From Megalopta genalis (Eukaryota; Arthropoda; Insecta; Hymenoptera; Halictidae), in contig NC_135014.1 in assembly GCF_051020955.1 (NCBI RefSeq), positions 27,207,221-27,271,220 of the forward strand: a stretch of DNA of 64,000 bases. The letters are read 5' to 3'. Within the stretch, counting starts at the first letter, position 1. Each line of letters begins with the position of its first letter. Positions 11,904 through 22,669 of the stretch are shown piece after piece. The position numbers were made by a program, and so were the translations under genes. The notes beneath the pieces are model-generated. The model saw nothing but the letters and a program-made list of their open reading frames with translations. It was not told the DNA's origin and searched no databases.

Positions 11904-13276
11904 GAATAAATTTGATCGGCGAACGGTACGCACATTGCTGAACGATAACATAACGATTGTTTCTCGCATTCAGGAAAACGTGTCCACGACTCTTCGAATC
12001 GACTCGCACGCGCCATTAAACAACGCCGCTGTTTCCGTAAAACTTTCAGAAATAATTGCCAAGTGTAGTTTCTGGGGGGTGGGAGAAAAAAACCCTTGAA
12101 TAACGAGAGAGAGAGAGTCGGAGGACGTTGGAGCAGCGCATTGTCAGCCGGCCGAGAAGAAAACAGAGCGCCGCGTTTCTCCGGCTGGTCGAAATAATAA
12201 TAAATCTTTTTCTTCTGTGGTGCCGGGCCTGGATCAAGACTTACGTGACTCCGCGGCGCAGTCAATTAGCTGGCAAAAAAGAATAGAATTCCGCGATACG
12301 GCGTCGCGAGAGACGTGCAGAAACGAGAGACGGCGGGGGTCGTTCGCTCGGCTTCATAAAGGCGACGACGTTCATAAAGGAGAGAAGAATTCCCGCGCGC
12401 AGCCGGGCTCTCCCGCGTAATTTTGATTAACCCCAGATGCCGATAATAACTTCTTCTTCCGCGGAGGGCGAAGAACGAGCCTCGGGGATCGGCGCGACTC
12501 CGATGGAATCGGTCGACGCCCTTCGATAAATAAGAGGAGAGAAAAAAAAATCTAGGGGGAAATATACGAAAGCCGCTCGCGAGGAACCTCACCTCCGTCG
12601 TTTCTTTTCCTCTTTTTTTCCCACCCCCGCCCCTGCATGCGACGTCCGTGTGTGCGCGCGCGCGTACGTGCGTGCGCGCGGTTTTTTTTCTATCCGTCGA
12701 CGGAACCGATCAAAAATCGATTGCCTTTTACGTCCGTTCCACTTCATGACAATATTGTTGCTCGCTCGCTTATTCCGGCTGTGTGTGTGTCTGCGCGCAC
12801 GCGCGCGCGCTGTATCACGACCAGACAGCCGTTCGTTCGGCTTTAACGCCCCGTGTTCTTTGATCGAGAAAACTGTCACGTGTTGTTCCATTCGAAAGGA
12901 AGAATCAAATTTTCTGCTTCCTCCTCCGCCGCCGCCGCCGCCGAGTTTCCAATCATTGAATAAACCCGCAGACTGTCGCGCAAACAGGTATTGTGTCCCC
13001 CTGCCGCCCCCTCCCCCTTTTCACGAAGGTCCCCGGCTCCGCGTTATTTCATCGATGACAACGTGTTCGACTCTAAGAATGCCGTGGCGGCGGGCGGCGA
13101 CTGCCAGCCAGGATCATTCCGGGGAAATTGTGATCGGATAAACGGCTCGACAGCGCGAACCGTACGCGCCTGTCGAATAACGATCAACGAAAAAACTTTA
13201 CCCCCGGGAAAAAACTTTACTCTTTTCTCCGTCTCTCGTACGAGAGACACACTTGGATGCACTTCGATATGGTATA
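11904..13276. other. CpG-rich block with simple repeats, no gene recognised
   Basis: Includes CG/GT-rich low-complexity DNA (about 12645-12685 and 12780-12812), a CCG run near 12925-12942, and GA-rich patches. Frames on both strands up to 163 codons are compositional. The block could be regulatory, but I cannot show a promoter. Confidence 0.4.
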
Positions 13277-13440
13277 CAGTGGCTCGCAAAAGTGTCCGTA
13301 CATCTTTTTAAACGAAATAACTTTTTTCAAACTGGACCAAGTGACTTGAACTTTTTTTTTTAAATAATGGAGGGACTAGTATACTAGACGATCGCCAAAG
13401 TATCTTGTTTTAAATTTTGTTATTATTTGGAATGACAGAA
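13277..13440 (+). mobile_element. Tc1-like left-end fragment
   Basis: TA (13275-13276) is followed by CAGTGGCTCGCAAAAGTGTC and an AT-rich subterminal region, the usual layout of a Tc1-like terminus. The right boundary is arbitrary, because neither a mirrored end nor a transposase frame is found downstream. Confidence 0.5.
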
Positions 13441-15300
13441 GAAATGAATAAAAAGTTCTTCAGATGAATGAAGAAATGAATAAAAAGTCCGCAGATCTTG
13501 GTAACAATCGAAAGAAAACGGGTACTCCGACTGACATTACAGCTGAAATAAATTTAAACAACGATATTCGAATCGATTTAAACAAAATACAAAATCATTG
13601 TCATAGCGAGCAAAGTAATTAACGTGATTACTAAACCGCGAGTGCGAAATGGCGAAAACATTGGAAGAATTGACGTACGCTGCTCCGTTGTTCTCAGCTT
13701 ATTAAAATCATTAAGAGAAGAAATACATTTCTATCGAACCTCCGTTCCTCTTAATTGATAAGAAGAATTTATATTTTGCACGAGGATACGCAATCCAGCG
13801 ATTGCAAACGAATAATTTAACAGACGAACGAGCAGAAATAATTGTAACTTGACGTATTTTCTTATTCTTACAGCGCGCGTCTCGTGAAATAGAAGAGTTC
13901 TATTTATCTGGGTCACGGTAGACCCCGAATAGAAACGATCCGTTCCGTTTTATTTTTATTTCCAACGTATAAAATAATGGAAACGTACGGAGATCAAATT
14001 TTCGCAGCACAATAAAATATAAATACAAAAATATAGAACATAAAATATAAAATATAATTAAGAGTGAACTGGAAATCCGTAGCATTATTACAAATTGCAT
14101 ATTTTCTGCGAATGTAAAAATCTGCTGTGAATCCGCCGATCGTTTAATATCGGATGAAACAGCATCAAGCACCGCGAGCTTTATTAAAAAAATGTTCTGT
14201 AATTCTCGAAGCGTCCGTTTGCATAATATTCAACGAGAAAGCGGGACTCCTCTTCCGCGCGGCGCCCGTTATCCCGCTTTTAAAACCATAAATTGTCATT
14301 TCTATGTACTTATTGCCCGTTAAAAAATTTTCGTTCCGCCTCCGCTCCGCATTAATCTCTCGCGAACGCGCGCATACTTTTCGCGCAATCGCAGCTAATA
14401 AGCATCTTTACGTGTATGCGCGGGCCCCCCGACGGTATATATAACTAAATTCCTCTATAAATCGTCCCCTTTAATCCCGCGGCTCGTAAATTTCCCATTA
14501 ACAATCGTACGTCACCTAGGCCCAGCTCCCTGTCAAAACTATTTCGACGGGAACGAATACATTTATATGCAATCGATCGTCTGCTTTATGCAGTGAGTGG
14601 TTAATAAATCAAAATCCCGACCGAATGCGACTGCATCTGGCCGTCCATATTGAGTGCCAGATGATTCCGTGCTCCTATTTCTTTCCTATTTTCTAGCCGC
14701 GACAATTTCCCAGCCCGCACTCGATCGCTTTTCTCGCGATCGTGCGCGGTTTTTCTTGAAATTATAAGCGTCTCCGGCGAACGCGGGAACCGAACAAAAA
14801 ATTTACCTCCTCCGTAAGCTCTAACATCCGGAAAATAAGATTTTTTAATTCTTTCTCAAGCTCGTTTCCTCTCTCCCTCTCGTCTCTGTTATAACCGCGT
14901 AAAAATCTGCAGTCCGTTAATCGAGTCGCGTTCGTTCGAATAATAAACGACAGCGTTTATTTTACCCAATTTATAATCGCGTGTAAATTACGATCAACGA
15001 GGAAATCTCGTTCGTCTCGCGAACGTGGAAGAGAATAGTCGCAGCTTTTCAAACGAAATACTAAGAAAAACATCGTAAATTACCGCGGCATTGTCATCAT
15101 CCCGGCTAGAAGAATACTTTCCTTCGCGACAATGAAGGGCGACAGCTTTCTCCACAATGTTTTTCCATCCAGTCCGAGCGAATTGTCCGTTCCTAATTCT
15201 TTCGTTTGTGTAATTGTTACCGAGGAGACGAGTAATAATCCCTCGGACGAGGTTTATGCAAATCGATGTTTGCGCAGACAGACTGGGAAAATTAGAATCG
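13441..15300. other. Unique sequence, no gene recognised
   Basis: Near 13441-13490 the string GAAGAAATGAATAAAAAGT occurs twice about 29 bp apart. The remainder is AT-rich, then moderately CpG-rich after 14200. No recognisable gene or element. Confidence 0.45.
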
Positions 15301-15775
15301 AGCAGAGCTATGGTTTCACCGGTAAAAGAAACAAAACCCTGTTACGTTTTCTTGCACAGGGTGTCCCAAAATTGTATTGTAGTATTTCCGGGAATTTAGA
15401 GGTTCCCGAGGTCATTCCGAGTAACTTTTTCCTCAGCGAAAATGCGATCCGCGGCTTCGTTTGCGAGTTATTAACGAAAAACGCTGGCCAATGAGAGGCG
15501 AGATTAGCCGAGGCGAGGCGGAGTTTGGCTCCCAGTTGCGCCGATTGGCTCGGCCGCCTCGCGCCTTGCGTTGAGCCCTCGCCTCTCATTGGTCACTGCT
15601 TTTTCCTTGATAACTCGCGAACGAAGCCGCGGATTGCGTTTTTGCAAAGGAAAAAGTTGCTTCGAGTAACCTCGGGAATCCCTTATTTCCCGGAAATACC
15701 ATAATTTTGGGACACCCTGTGCAAGAAAGTGTAGCAGAGTTTTGTTTTTTTTACCGGTAAAACCATAGCTCTGCT
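15301..15775. mobile_element. Family B foldback element with extended arms
   Basis: The usual family B body runs 15357-15719 (CAGGGTGTCCC to GGGACACCCTG, subfamily with CATAATTTTGGG ends). The inverted repeat continues outside it: AGCAGAGCTATGGTTT at 15301 is mirrored at 15760-15775, and the 56-bp flanks share ACCGGTAAAA and TTCTTGCA. So either the element is a longer variant, or family B inserted into the centre of another palindromic element. Confidence 0.8.
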
Positions 15776-15778
15776 TGA

Positions 15779-15829
15779 TGGGAATCCATTATTTCATCGA
15801 AACGCCATAATTTTGGGACAGACGCTGTA
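15779..15829 (-). mobile_element. Extra family B right terminus
   Basis: GGGAATCC, then TTATTTC, CGCCATAATTTTGGGACA and CGCTGTA repeat the terminal 50 bp of the adjacent element at 15680-15720 in the same orientation. Confidence 0.6.
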
Positions 15830-16471
15830 CAGCTATTTATAAAGATTCCCTATTTTTCCGAACAGCGCAAACACGTTTCCAAAAAATGTAAAACACCGCC
15901 AGATGCGATCACGTATCCAGCTACTTAAGCGATATAATCTCTCGTGCTCGGAACACTATGTAGATGCCCTCTAAACGTGTTCAATTCCGCCGCAACTTTT
16001 TTCAAGTTATCTTTAAATACATCACGTAAAAAAGTTCCAAGCGGCCGCGGCAACGAGATTATCTCGCTTAAATGTGTATGGACGCCGGAACGTAGTGCTC
16101 TCCCCGGAGTTACGCCGATTCGACTCCGGCGATTTATTTAGCGGGAACGCCGCCGCGCCGGTTCGAAAATTTTTCACGCTTAATGACTCATTTAAGACCG
16201 ACCTCTTTTCCTCTCATTGCTGTTCACCGATCCTGTTTTATAAACCGTGGGGCAGCCCTCTGTATCCGCAAATTATCGTTCCACGTTTTTAACAGCGGCC
16301 GACAGTTTCGTTCAACGCATTTGTTCGCTGTTTATTAGTTCCGAGAAAATTTATCTCGTATTTAAACTCGTAGCACATTATTTGTTACAGAAACACAAAT
16401 AATGTCCAGTTGGAGAAATTCTGCTCGTGTATTTCTAGTTTTTATTATTTCTTATATGGAGATATTCAAAC
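15830..16471. other. Unique sequence, no gene recognised
   Basis: Short overlapping frames only. No repeats or RNA genes recognised. Confidence 0.45.
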
Positions 16472-16612
16472 ATGGTATTTATATTATATATATTATATAT
16501 TATTATATTATATATATTATTATTATTATTGTATATATTATTATATATTATATATTATATTATATATATTATTATTATTTTATATATTATATATTATACA
16601 TATTACATATTA
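16472..16612. repeat. TA/TTA-rich low-complexity tract
   Basis: Almost pure A and T, made of TATATTA and TTATTA units. It abuts the hairpin that opens family D copy 2. The frames through it encode only I/Y/L runs. Confidence 0.85.
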
Positions 16613-16824
16613 TCCGCCCTTATATTATAGGGCGGACGCCCTAAATACTACGGTATTTTATAAAAGAAATAAACACTGACATTTTATAGTGTGTAATCTT
16701 CTAAAAACGAATCTCATAATTTTTTATATTTTTAATATTGATAATTTATGCCATGCAAGTAACGGCAATCGCAGTTTCAATTCATTTATTGACTTTTGAT
16801 ATTCGGAAGCTCGCGAAAATGTTG
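16613..16824 (+). repeat. Interspersed repeat family D, copy 2, with terminal hairpin
   Basis: 16632-16824 aligns with 1-205. It opens with a perfect 8-bp stem, TCCGCCCT/AGGGCGGA (16613-16636), around an AT loop. A second hairpin follows at 16643-16658, with the stem AAATAC/GTATTT also present in copy 1 but a different 4-bp loop. The element class is unknown. Confidence 0.7.
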
Positions 16825-16894
16825 AATCTCATAAAATACTCTTAACGGCAGCTGTGAACGTTGACTCGAAAGGCATTTATATTTTATACAAATA

Positions 16895-16955
16895 ACTTCC
16901 CGAATTGTCCACATTTGTGGACAATCTGAGCGTCGATTAGAGCGTCATTACTGTA
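16895..16955 (-). mobile_element. Family A MITE, right arm fragment
   Basis: CTTCCCGAATTGTCCACA, then GTGGACAATCTGAGCGTC and CATTACTGTA give the outer right arm. The left half is absent. Confidence 0.75.
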
Positions 16956-17658
16956 ACACCTACACTCGCGCATTTCGAGAAACTCTGTCGTTGCTTGATG
17001 GCACAACGAAACAGATAAAGAAGACAGATAAAGAAGAGACAGCAGCCGGGTCTTCGCACCTCGGTGAAAAATTACGAAACTCGGTTCGTCGGAGCATGTC
17101 CGATGGCCGATCTCTGTCGCACCGAATCGCCGTGAGGTCCCCCGAAATCCAGCGGACCGAATCTTCCCTGATAAAAGCCTCCGCCATATTTCCTTGGACC
17201 GTAACGATCCGCAGACGCCGGAGCCATTCATTCTTCTTATCATATTCGATAAGAATTACTATTCCGTGGGCGTCCAGCGCGGGCCGCCGCCTGGATCCGT
17301 CCGTTGAAACACACAGATGACGAAGAATCCCGCGTATCCCGTCGTAAATATCTGGGCAGTCGGAAACTGATGTTGCCGCGTCACGGCGCGGATGATGCAG
17401 TGTTATCGCGGCGGACTATTATGGCGGGTAAGTAGACACCGTGTGACAGAGGGCGAAGGTCGGGCCCGAAGGGTTGAAAGGGCTCGACGACGTATCGGGA
17501 CAAAGAGGACGAGGCTGGTCTCCACCGAGACAGTAAGAACGTATCTGTCACAGGGGGCGAATTCTATTGTCACCGGGAAACCGGGAGACGTCGAACACTT
17601 GGAAGACCGGCCTGCCCATAAGTCTTCATCCCTCGGGCCCGACGCGACCCGCCGCGAC
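16956..17658. other. CpG-rich unique block, no gene recognised
   Basis: Several overlapping frames of 110-130 codons occur on both strands and none resembles a known protein. GGCGGGTAAGTAG near 17420 matches a 5' splice site, but with no acceptor or conserved frame it is not called. Confidence 0.4.
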
Positions 17659-18043
17659 GCGATCGATGATCTCCCGATCGATCGTTTAACCGCGCTGGTC
17701 CAACGGGTGTCGCTCGACTCGCGGATGCGACGATTAGACTGCCGACTTTCCATGAAATTTTTACTCGGACACTCGCGTACGTAATAACCCTAATTTTGGA
17801 GATTAGCTTTTGAAATTTATTCTCATCGGAATAGATCGCCGCGACGCCCACGACCGATCGATGATCTCGATCGTTTAACCGTGCTGGTCTAGCGGGTGTC
17901 GCTTCTCTCGCGGATGCGACGATTAGACTGCTGACTTTTTATGAAATTTTTACTGGGACACTCGGACGGATGCGTCGTCGATCACGTATACGTAATATCC
18001 CTAATTTTGGAGATTAGCTTTTGAAATTTATTCTCATCGGAAT
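17659..18043 (+). repeat. Tandem duplication, about 189 bp period, two copies
   Basis: Copies at about 17659-17840 and 17848-18043 share TCGTTTAACC, GCGGATGCGACGATTAGACT and CCCTAATTTTGGAGATTAGC in the same order. The second copy has an insert of about 20 bp after GGGACACTCGG. No frame is kept through both copies. Confidence 0.85.
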
Positions 18044-18824
18044 AGATCGATATTAGTGTAGATCAATGTTTCCTATGACGAATGTTAAGTTTCTAGTTTC
18101 ATTGATCGAACGACCTCGACGTTGCGAGAATTTTTAGCGTCGATTTCATTGCTTCAGAATGTGACGATGATGTTCATTTCATGCAGAATGTGTCTTTTTC
18201 ACCAAGCATTGATCGTGCCGAAGCATCCGACCGTTTATTATAGGCAGAGTAAAAAATATCGCGAATGTAATTCAGTCTCATCGAATTTAATTTCGTGCAT
18301 TCGTTTGTCTTTGTGTTTTCCCTTCCACTTTTCTGGTTAGGTAAATGATACCCCGCAGAAAGTGCTTGGTAACTGTGCGCAGAGAAGTTGAAACCGGTTG
18401 TTAATGAAACTAGCTGCAAAATGTAAGAAAGTTTTAATGCAAAGTGGTCGTCGCTGGTAGACGCGGGTTTTTCATTTCGTTAATTAGTAATCCAGCGCGT
18501 AAATAGAATTCATAACTTTAAATAACATAAAGGCCAAGAACTCGGGCCGGCTTAGTAACATTATTTACTCTGCCGCCACCGCCCGCTGAAAGTGTAAACG
18601 AGATTCTGCTCCAAATTGTGTCTCGGTGTTCGCGATCGCGGTATTTTTCATACAACGCGATTCGATCGATGTTTAACATTTCGCGTGTTTCGATTCTACT
18701 TCGTAATTAAATGCTACGCTTAAATCGAGGAAAGTTTCAACAAAATTTGTACTTTTACGGTTCTTGAAGTTAATTCTTATTTTTATCGTTAATTCCACTG
18801 GCCTGATAGAGATATATGTGTATA
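18044..18824. other. Unique sequence, no gene recognised
   Basis: AT-rich DNA with short open frames. Nothing recognisable. Confidence 0.45.
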
Positions 18825-19211
18825 TTAACCCCACGGCTACCGAGGGCGCCTATAGGCGCTTAGAATTTTGCGTTTGTGACACTGAGAGCACCTTTAGGCG
18901 TCAACGCAGTTTAGTTTTCTGGCACGGAGGGCGTCCATAGGCGTCCTGAGAATTTTATCGATATTTACATATTCCGATAAATCTTATCTAAAGTTTTACA
19001 TTAATATTAAATTTTGTAATATTTATAGCAATTTGGTTCAGAGAAATTAATAATATTGTTTTAATGCAGTGAAATTCAGTTTTTTGATTACTGAAATATG
19101 TTCTCACAAAAATGCATCCCTACCCAAAAGATCGCCGTGCTCGGCGTAACATATTTCCTGCCGTATAATACGGTCGATGCGCCTCAAAGCCTGCCGTAGT
19201 CAAGGGGTTAA
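18825..19211. mobile_element. TTAA-bounded piggyBac-like MITE with three palindromes
   Basis: Inverted termini are TTAACCCCACGGCTACCGAG (left) and, reversed, TTAACCCCTTGACTACGGCA (right). The palindrome GCGCCTATAGGCGC sits at 18846-18859, beginning (16-bp frame) 16 bp after TTAA. Two weaker versions follow at 18888-18901 and 18931-18944, spaced 42-43 bp. A degraded version (GGC...GGCGC) lies at the same offset inside the right end. No coding capacity. Confidence 0.7.
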
Positions 19212-19959
19212 AATTGTATCAAGATTTTACGTACATTATAATAAAATTATGGAAAAGTCTTTTTCCTTGTTGCAAGTTTCGGAATTAATTCGAGGTCGCA
19301 AAGAGTAGCTTTATAAGACTACATAGCCATCGATGCTAAAAATTGGACGTTTTGAGTAACAACAAAATTATTTTCTCTTTAACAATAATCGTTGAACAAA
19401 CGCTGTATCATTTCGTGCGGGTCGAGCAGAATTTCTTTGCAGAATTTTAATCATTGTACCTCTCTCTCTCTTTGAAACAATGCGACTTACGAAACAGCAG
19501 CGAAATATAAAATACGTGTAATATAGCTCGAGAAAAAGGATAGAATCAAGCGGAGAACTATGCGAGGGAAAAAGTTTATGCGAAAGCTTTTCACACTCTT
19601 CCTTCTGCATAATACTTTTAGCGGTTACAAAAAGTCGCGGCACGACGGGTTAATGGTTACATATCTCAAAGCTTTAACTGGAATTATCCCCGGGGATATT
19701 TTTAACTGCGCGAAACGCGGAAGATTTTGCAAACTCATATATTGTATTACGTTTAAACGGGAGAAATTTAAAACATTTTCAGCTTTGACGGTAATTTGAA
19801 AAGTAGTTGTAACTTTTAAGCGGAACGCCGGATTCGCGATGTTTTATTAATCGGTTAGCTGCGACAGCTTTCTCACCGTGGCAGCTATCTTAAATATCTT
19901 CCATTCAGTTCATACATTTTGCAGCAATCGATGCAATTATTAGAAATTTTGACAACGTT
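19212..19959. other. AT-rich unique sequence, no gene recognised
   Basis: Short frames only. Nothing recognisable. Confidence 0.45.
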
Positions 19960-20217
19960 TCAACCATTCGGCTGTATACGACGAGTATACTCGTTGAAGT
20001 GCTCCGATTAAAACTGTCGTTAAAACGAATTCGTCGATGTCAGAATTATTGGAATAATTTATTCGCACGAACCAGTCACCGTAGCATCGAAATAAAATAT
20101 ACATTCGACCTTTGACCAGATTTAACTGTGGCGCCTTCGTTCTAGAGTGTGCACTTATATGTGTCGCGAGAATCGAGCGATGACGAGTATACTCGTCGAA
20201 CACAGCTAATTGATTAA
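19960..20217. mobile_element. TTAA-bounded MITE with GACGAGTATACTCGTC at both ends
   Basis: On the right, TTAA (20214-20217) is separated by 16 bp from the 16-bp palindrome at 20182-20197. On the left, TCAA (19960-19963, a one-base change from TTAA) is separated by 16 bp from the same palindrome at 19980-19995 (one mismatch). The symmetric placement defines a 258-bp non-autonomous element. The same module opens the array at 53713. piggyBac-like by target sequence only. Confidence 0.7.
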
Positions 20218-20521
20218 CGCTAGATCTACGGAGCACAGAAAACAGTTGTTTCGTATTAGTTTATAAAAGCAAACAATATTATATATATAATATAATAATA
20301 ATAATATTATAGATTATTATATAAATATATATATATATTTATAATAAATAATATAATAATATTATATATATAACTTATTCTTATAAGACACTTCTTTTAA
20401 CAAGTGTTCTGATTTCTAACAGGTAAATTGAATAAATAACTCGTAAATGCATCTTTACGATACGAATGATCGTAAATTAAAAAGTTAGTGACCCGTCGTT
20501 TTGACGTAAATCTAATGTTAA
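20214..20521. mobile_element. TTAA-bounded MITE, TTAACGCTAGA type
   Basis: The left end TTAACGCTAGATCTACGG and the right end (reversed) TTAACATTAGATTTACGTC are inverted termini. The interior is mostly an AT microsatellite (about 20275-20370). It shares the TTAA at 20214-20217 with the element on its left, as expected when one TTAA element inserts at the end of another. No clear 14- or 16-bp-offset palindrome survives here. Confidence 0.6.
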
Positions 20522-20900
20522 CAGAGTAGAACAGCTATATCGTCCACAATGTGATCTTACGAAACAACGCGACTACGCCTCTGCAAGGCGTGTTCCGTGA
20601 TCCGCGATGGTGTGCAGCGAAAAATTATTAGAAAATCGTAGGGTCCGCGGCCCTCGATTATCAAAAGGGGATCGGGGATTCAATTGTAAGGGGATTAGGT
20701 AACCCCCTGATCGATGAGTAACAGTATCCCATTTCTGCTAACTGTTCCGTAACAACAGTTCTTAGCGCACCGTTCGAATTTCACATGTTGCTTCGGATGA
20801 GCACAGCCGGGCTCGCTTCATGCAAATTAAAGGGCCGCTGCAAAAACCACCAGCTTAGAATCTCGTGTTCGATCGACGGCGTTCGAGCTTCTTCGCGCGG
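20522..20900. other. Unique sequence, no gene recognised
   Basis: Moderately CpG-rich. Nothing recognisable. Confidence 0.45.
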
Positions 20901-21107
20901 TACAGTAATGTCTCTCTAATTGACGCTTAGATTGCCCACAAAAATGGACAATTTAGGAAGAGGAGATACGATTGTTCGAGCCTTACGGTTTATTGTTATA
21001 GTTATAAATTGTCCACAATTATCAAAGTTCGAATAATCGTATCTCCTCTTCCCAAATTATCCATTTTGGTGGACAATCTGAGCGTCAGTAAGAGAGACAT
21101 TACTGTA
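20901..21107. mobile_element. Family A foldback MITE, full copy
   Basis: From TACAGTAATGTCTCTC to GAGAGACATTACTGTA, with both inner hairpins recognisable (one base changed on the left). It is very similar to the copy at 1201-1393, including a centre of AAATTGTCCACAATTATC. Its right end is also the left part of a duplicated unit (see 21077-21493). Confidence 0.88.
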
Positions 21108-21493
21108 TTTCGTTATATTTCGTGTTTATAATTGTTGATAGCTCTTCTTATCTATCTTATAGTATTATTAATAATAGTATTAACTATAATAATAATAATA
21201 CTACTAATAATAATACTATAATAATAATACTATTATTAATGATACTATAATAATAATACTCTTATTAATAATACTATAATAATAATACTATAATAATAAT
21301 ACTATTATTAATAATAGTATAATAATAGTATTAATAAAAGTATTATTAAGACAGATCTTAATATCTATCTTATTGTTAATATCTCTTTGAAGATTCGATT
21401 ATTAGACGATTGTTAGATTTGATGCTTCTACAAAAAGAATACAGTAATGTCTCCCTTACTGACGCTCGGATTGTCCACTAAAATGGATAATTT
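21077..21493 (+). repeat. Duplicated unit, copy 1 (MITE tail, TAA tract, MITE head)
   Basis: The unit starts in TCTGAGCGTCAGTAAG inside one family A element. It runs through TTTCGTTATA, GATAGCTCTTCTTATCT, a long TAA/TAT microsatellite and GATTATTAGACGATTGTTA, and ends in the first 50 bp of the next family A element. The same order recurs at 22670-23188. Confidence 0.85.
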
Positions 21494-21661
21494 GGGAAGA
21501 GGAGATACGATTGTTCGAGTCTTGTGGCTCGTTTTTTATGGTTATCGATTCTCAACAATTATAGAAACAAGAGCATTGCGGTTCGAATAATCGCATCTCC
21601 TCTTTCCAAATTGTCCAGTTCTCTGCACAATCCGAGCGTCAGTAAGGGAGACATTACTCTA
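21440..21661. mobile_element. Family A foldback MITE, full copy
   Basis: TACAGTAATGTCTCCC to GAGACATTACTCTA, with one change in the right terminus. The centre ATGGTTATCGATTCTCAAC folds between GCTCGTTTTTTATGG and GAAACAAGAGC. No coding capacity. Confidence 0.85.
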
Positions 21662-22669
21662 CTGTTCGAAATCTTGTTCCCTATAGTAACACCGACGCAA
21701 TCGAAGACTTCGGCTGACCGACGTTTGCATTCGACGTTGAAACCAGCGACGCTGTATTTATCGTAAAAATGCACGGTGTTCGCGTCGAAATACGAGCGAA
21801 TAAACGGTGTGCAGCCTGTAATTGATCGCGAAAGCATTTTTACAAGCTTGTAATATGTAAGACCGACCGCGGCGATAAAAAGGCACATAGAAAGCATTGT
21901 CGTAGAAGAATAAATTCTGCTTAAAAGCAGACGAGATTTCAAGATCCGATTTCTCTTGTTTCTTCTTTGTATCTTATAAGTCCGTCACACGAATTTCACG
22001 CATCGAATGAGAAAAATTGAAATTAAATTCATTTTATTCGGTGCAACCGATTTTCGCATCCTCCGACTTTTCGCGAAAAAAAATACGCCACGTTCGTTCC
22101 GCGCGAATAATCGATTAGCTCGTTATAACGAACGCGCGCGATCATTTCTACGGAGCGTAGAACACAGAGAGAACGAGCGTTTCGCGCAGCTATTACCAAC
22201 GATTCGAAAGAGAAGCGCGCGCGCAATCGGATCGCTAGATTATTTCTTCAATAATAACGATATCGTACGGGCGCTGCGAATAGCGGGCCGACTTTAAAAC
22301 GGAGCACAGTAATCCGGTACAATTTCCCTCGAACCCCCCGGACGGTTATTTTCGCCTCTTTGCTGCAACTTACCTGCAGCAGCTTCCACTCCGTGGAAGC
22401 GCGCGACTCGCCCAATGAAACGTTCATTTATCGTCGGGCGAAGACCAGCCCATTAACGGCACCTTGAATGCCGCGAAAGGAAAACTAATCGACTAGAAAA
22501 GCTCTCAATTATGCAGAACAAAAACTGACTTACCCCTAAAGCAGGCGCGAACCGATCGGTGGAACGTTTTAATTCCCGTCTCGCGAGACGGAATTCGTTC
22601 GTAATATCTTTAATTCGCCCAGCGCGGACGGGGCGCGATCGCCTAATCCCGGGGATGATTCTTTTGCGG
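21662..22669. other. Unique sequence, no gene recognised
   Basis: Frames up to 127 codons include part of the adjacent MITE. The interval 22300-22670 is CpG-rich. No gene recognised. Confidence 0.45.

Noticed and set aside
17392..17440. Start codon followed by a good 5' splice site (GCGGGTAAGTAG)
   Set aside because: An isolated donor is expected by chance in this length. No acceptor or recognisable peptide accompanies it.
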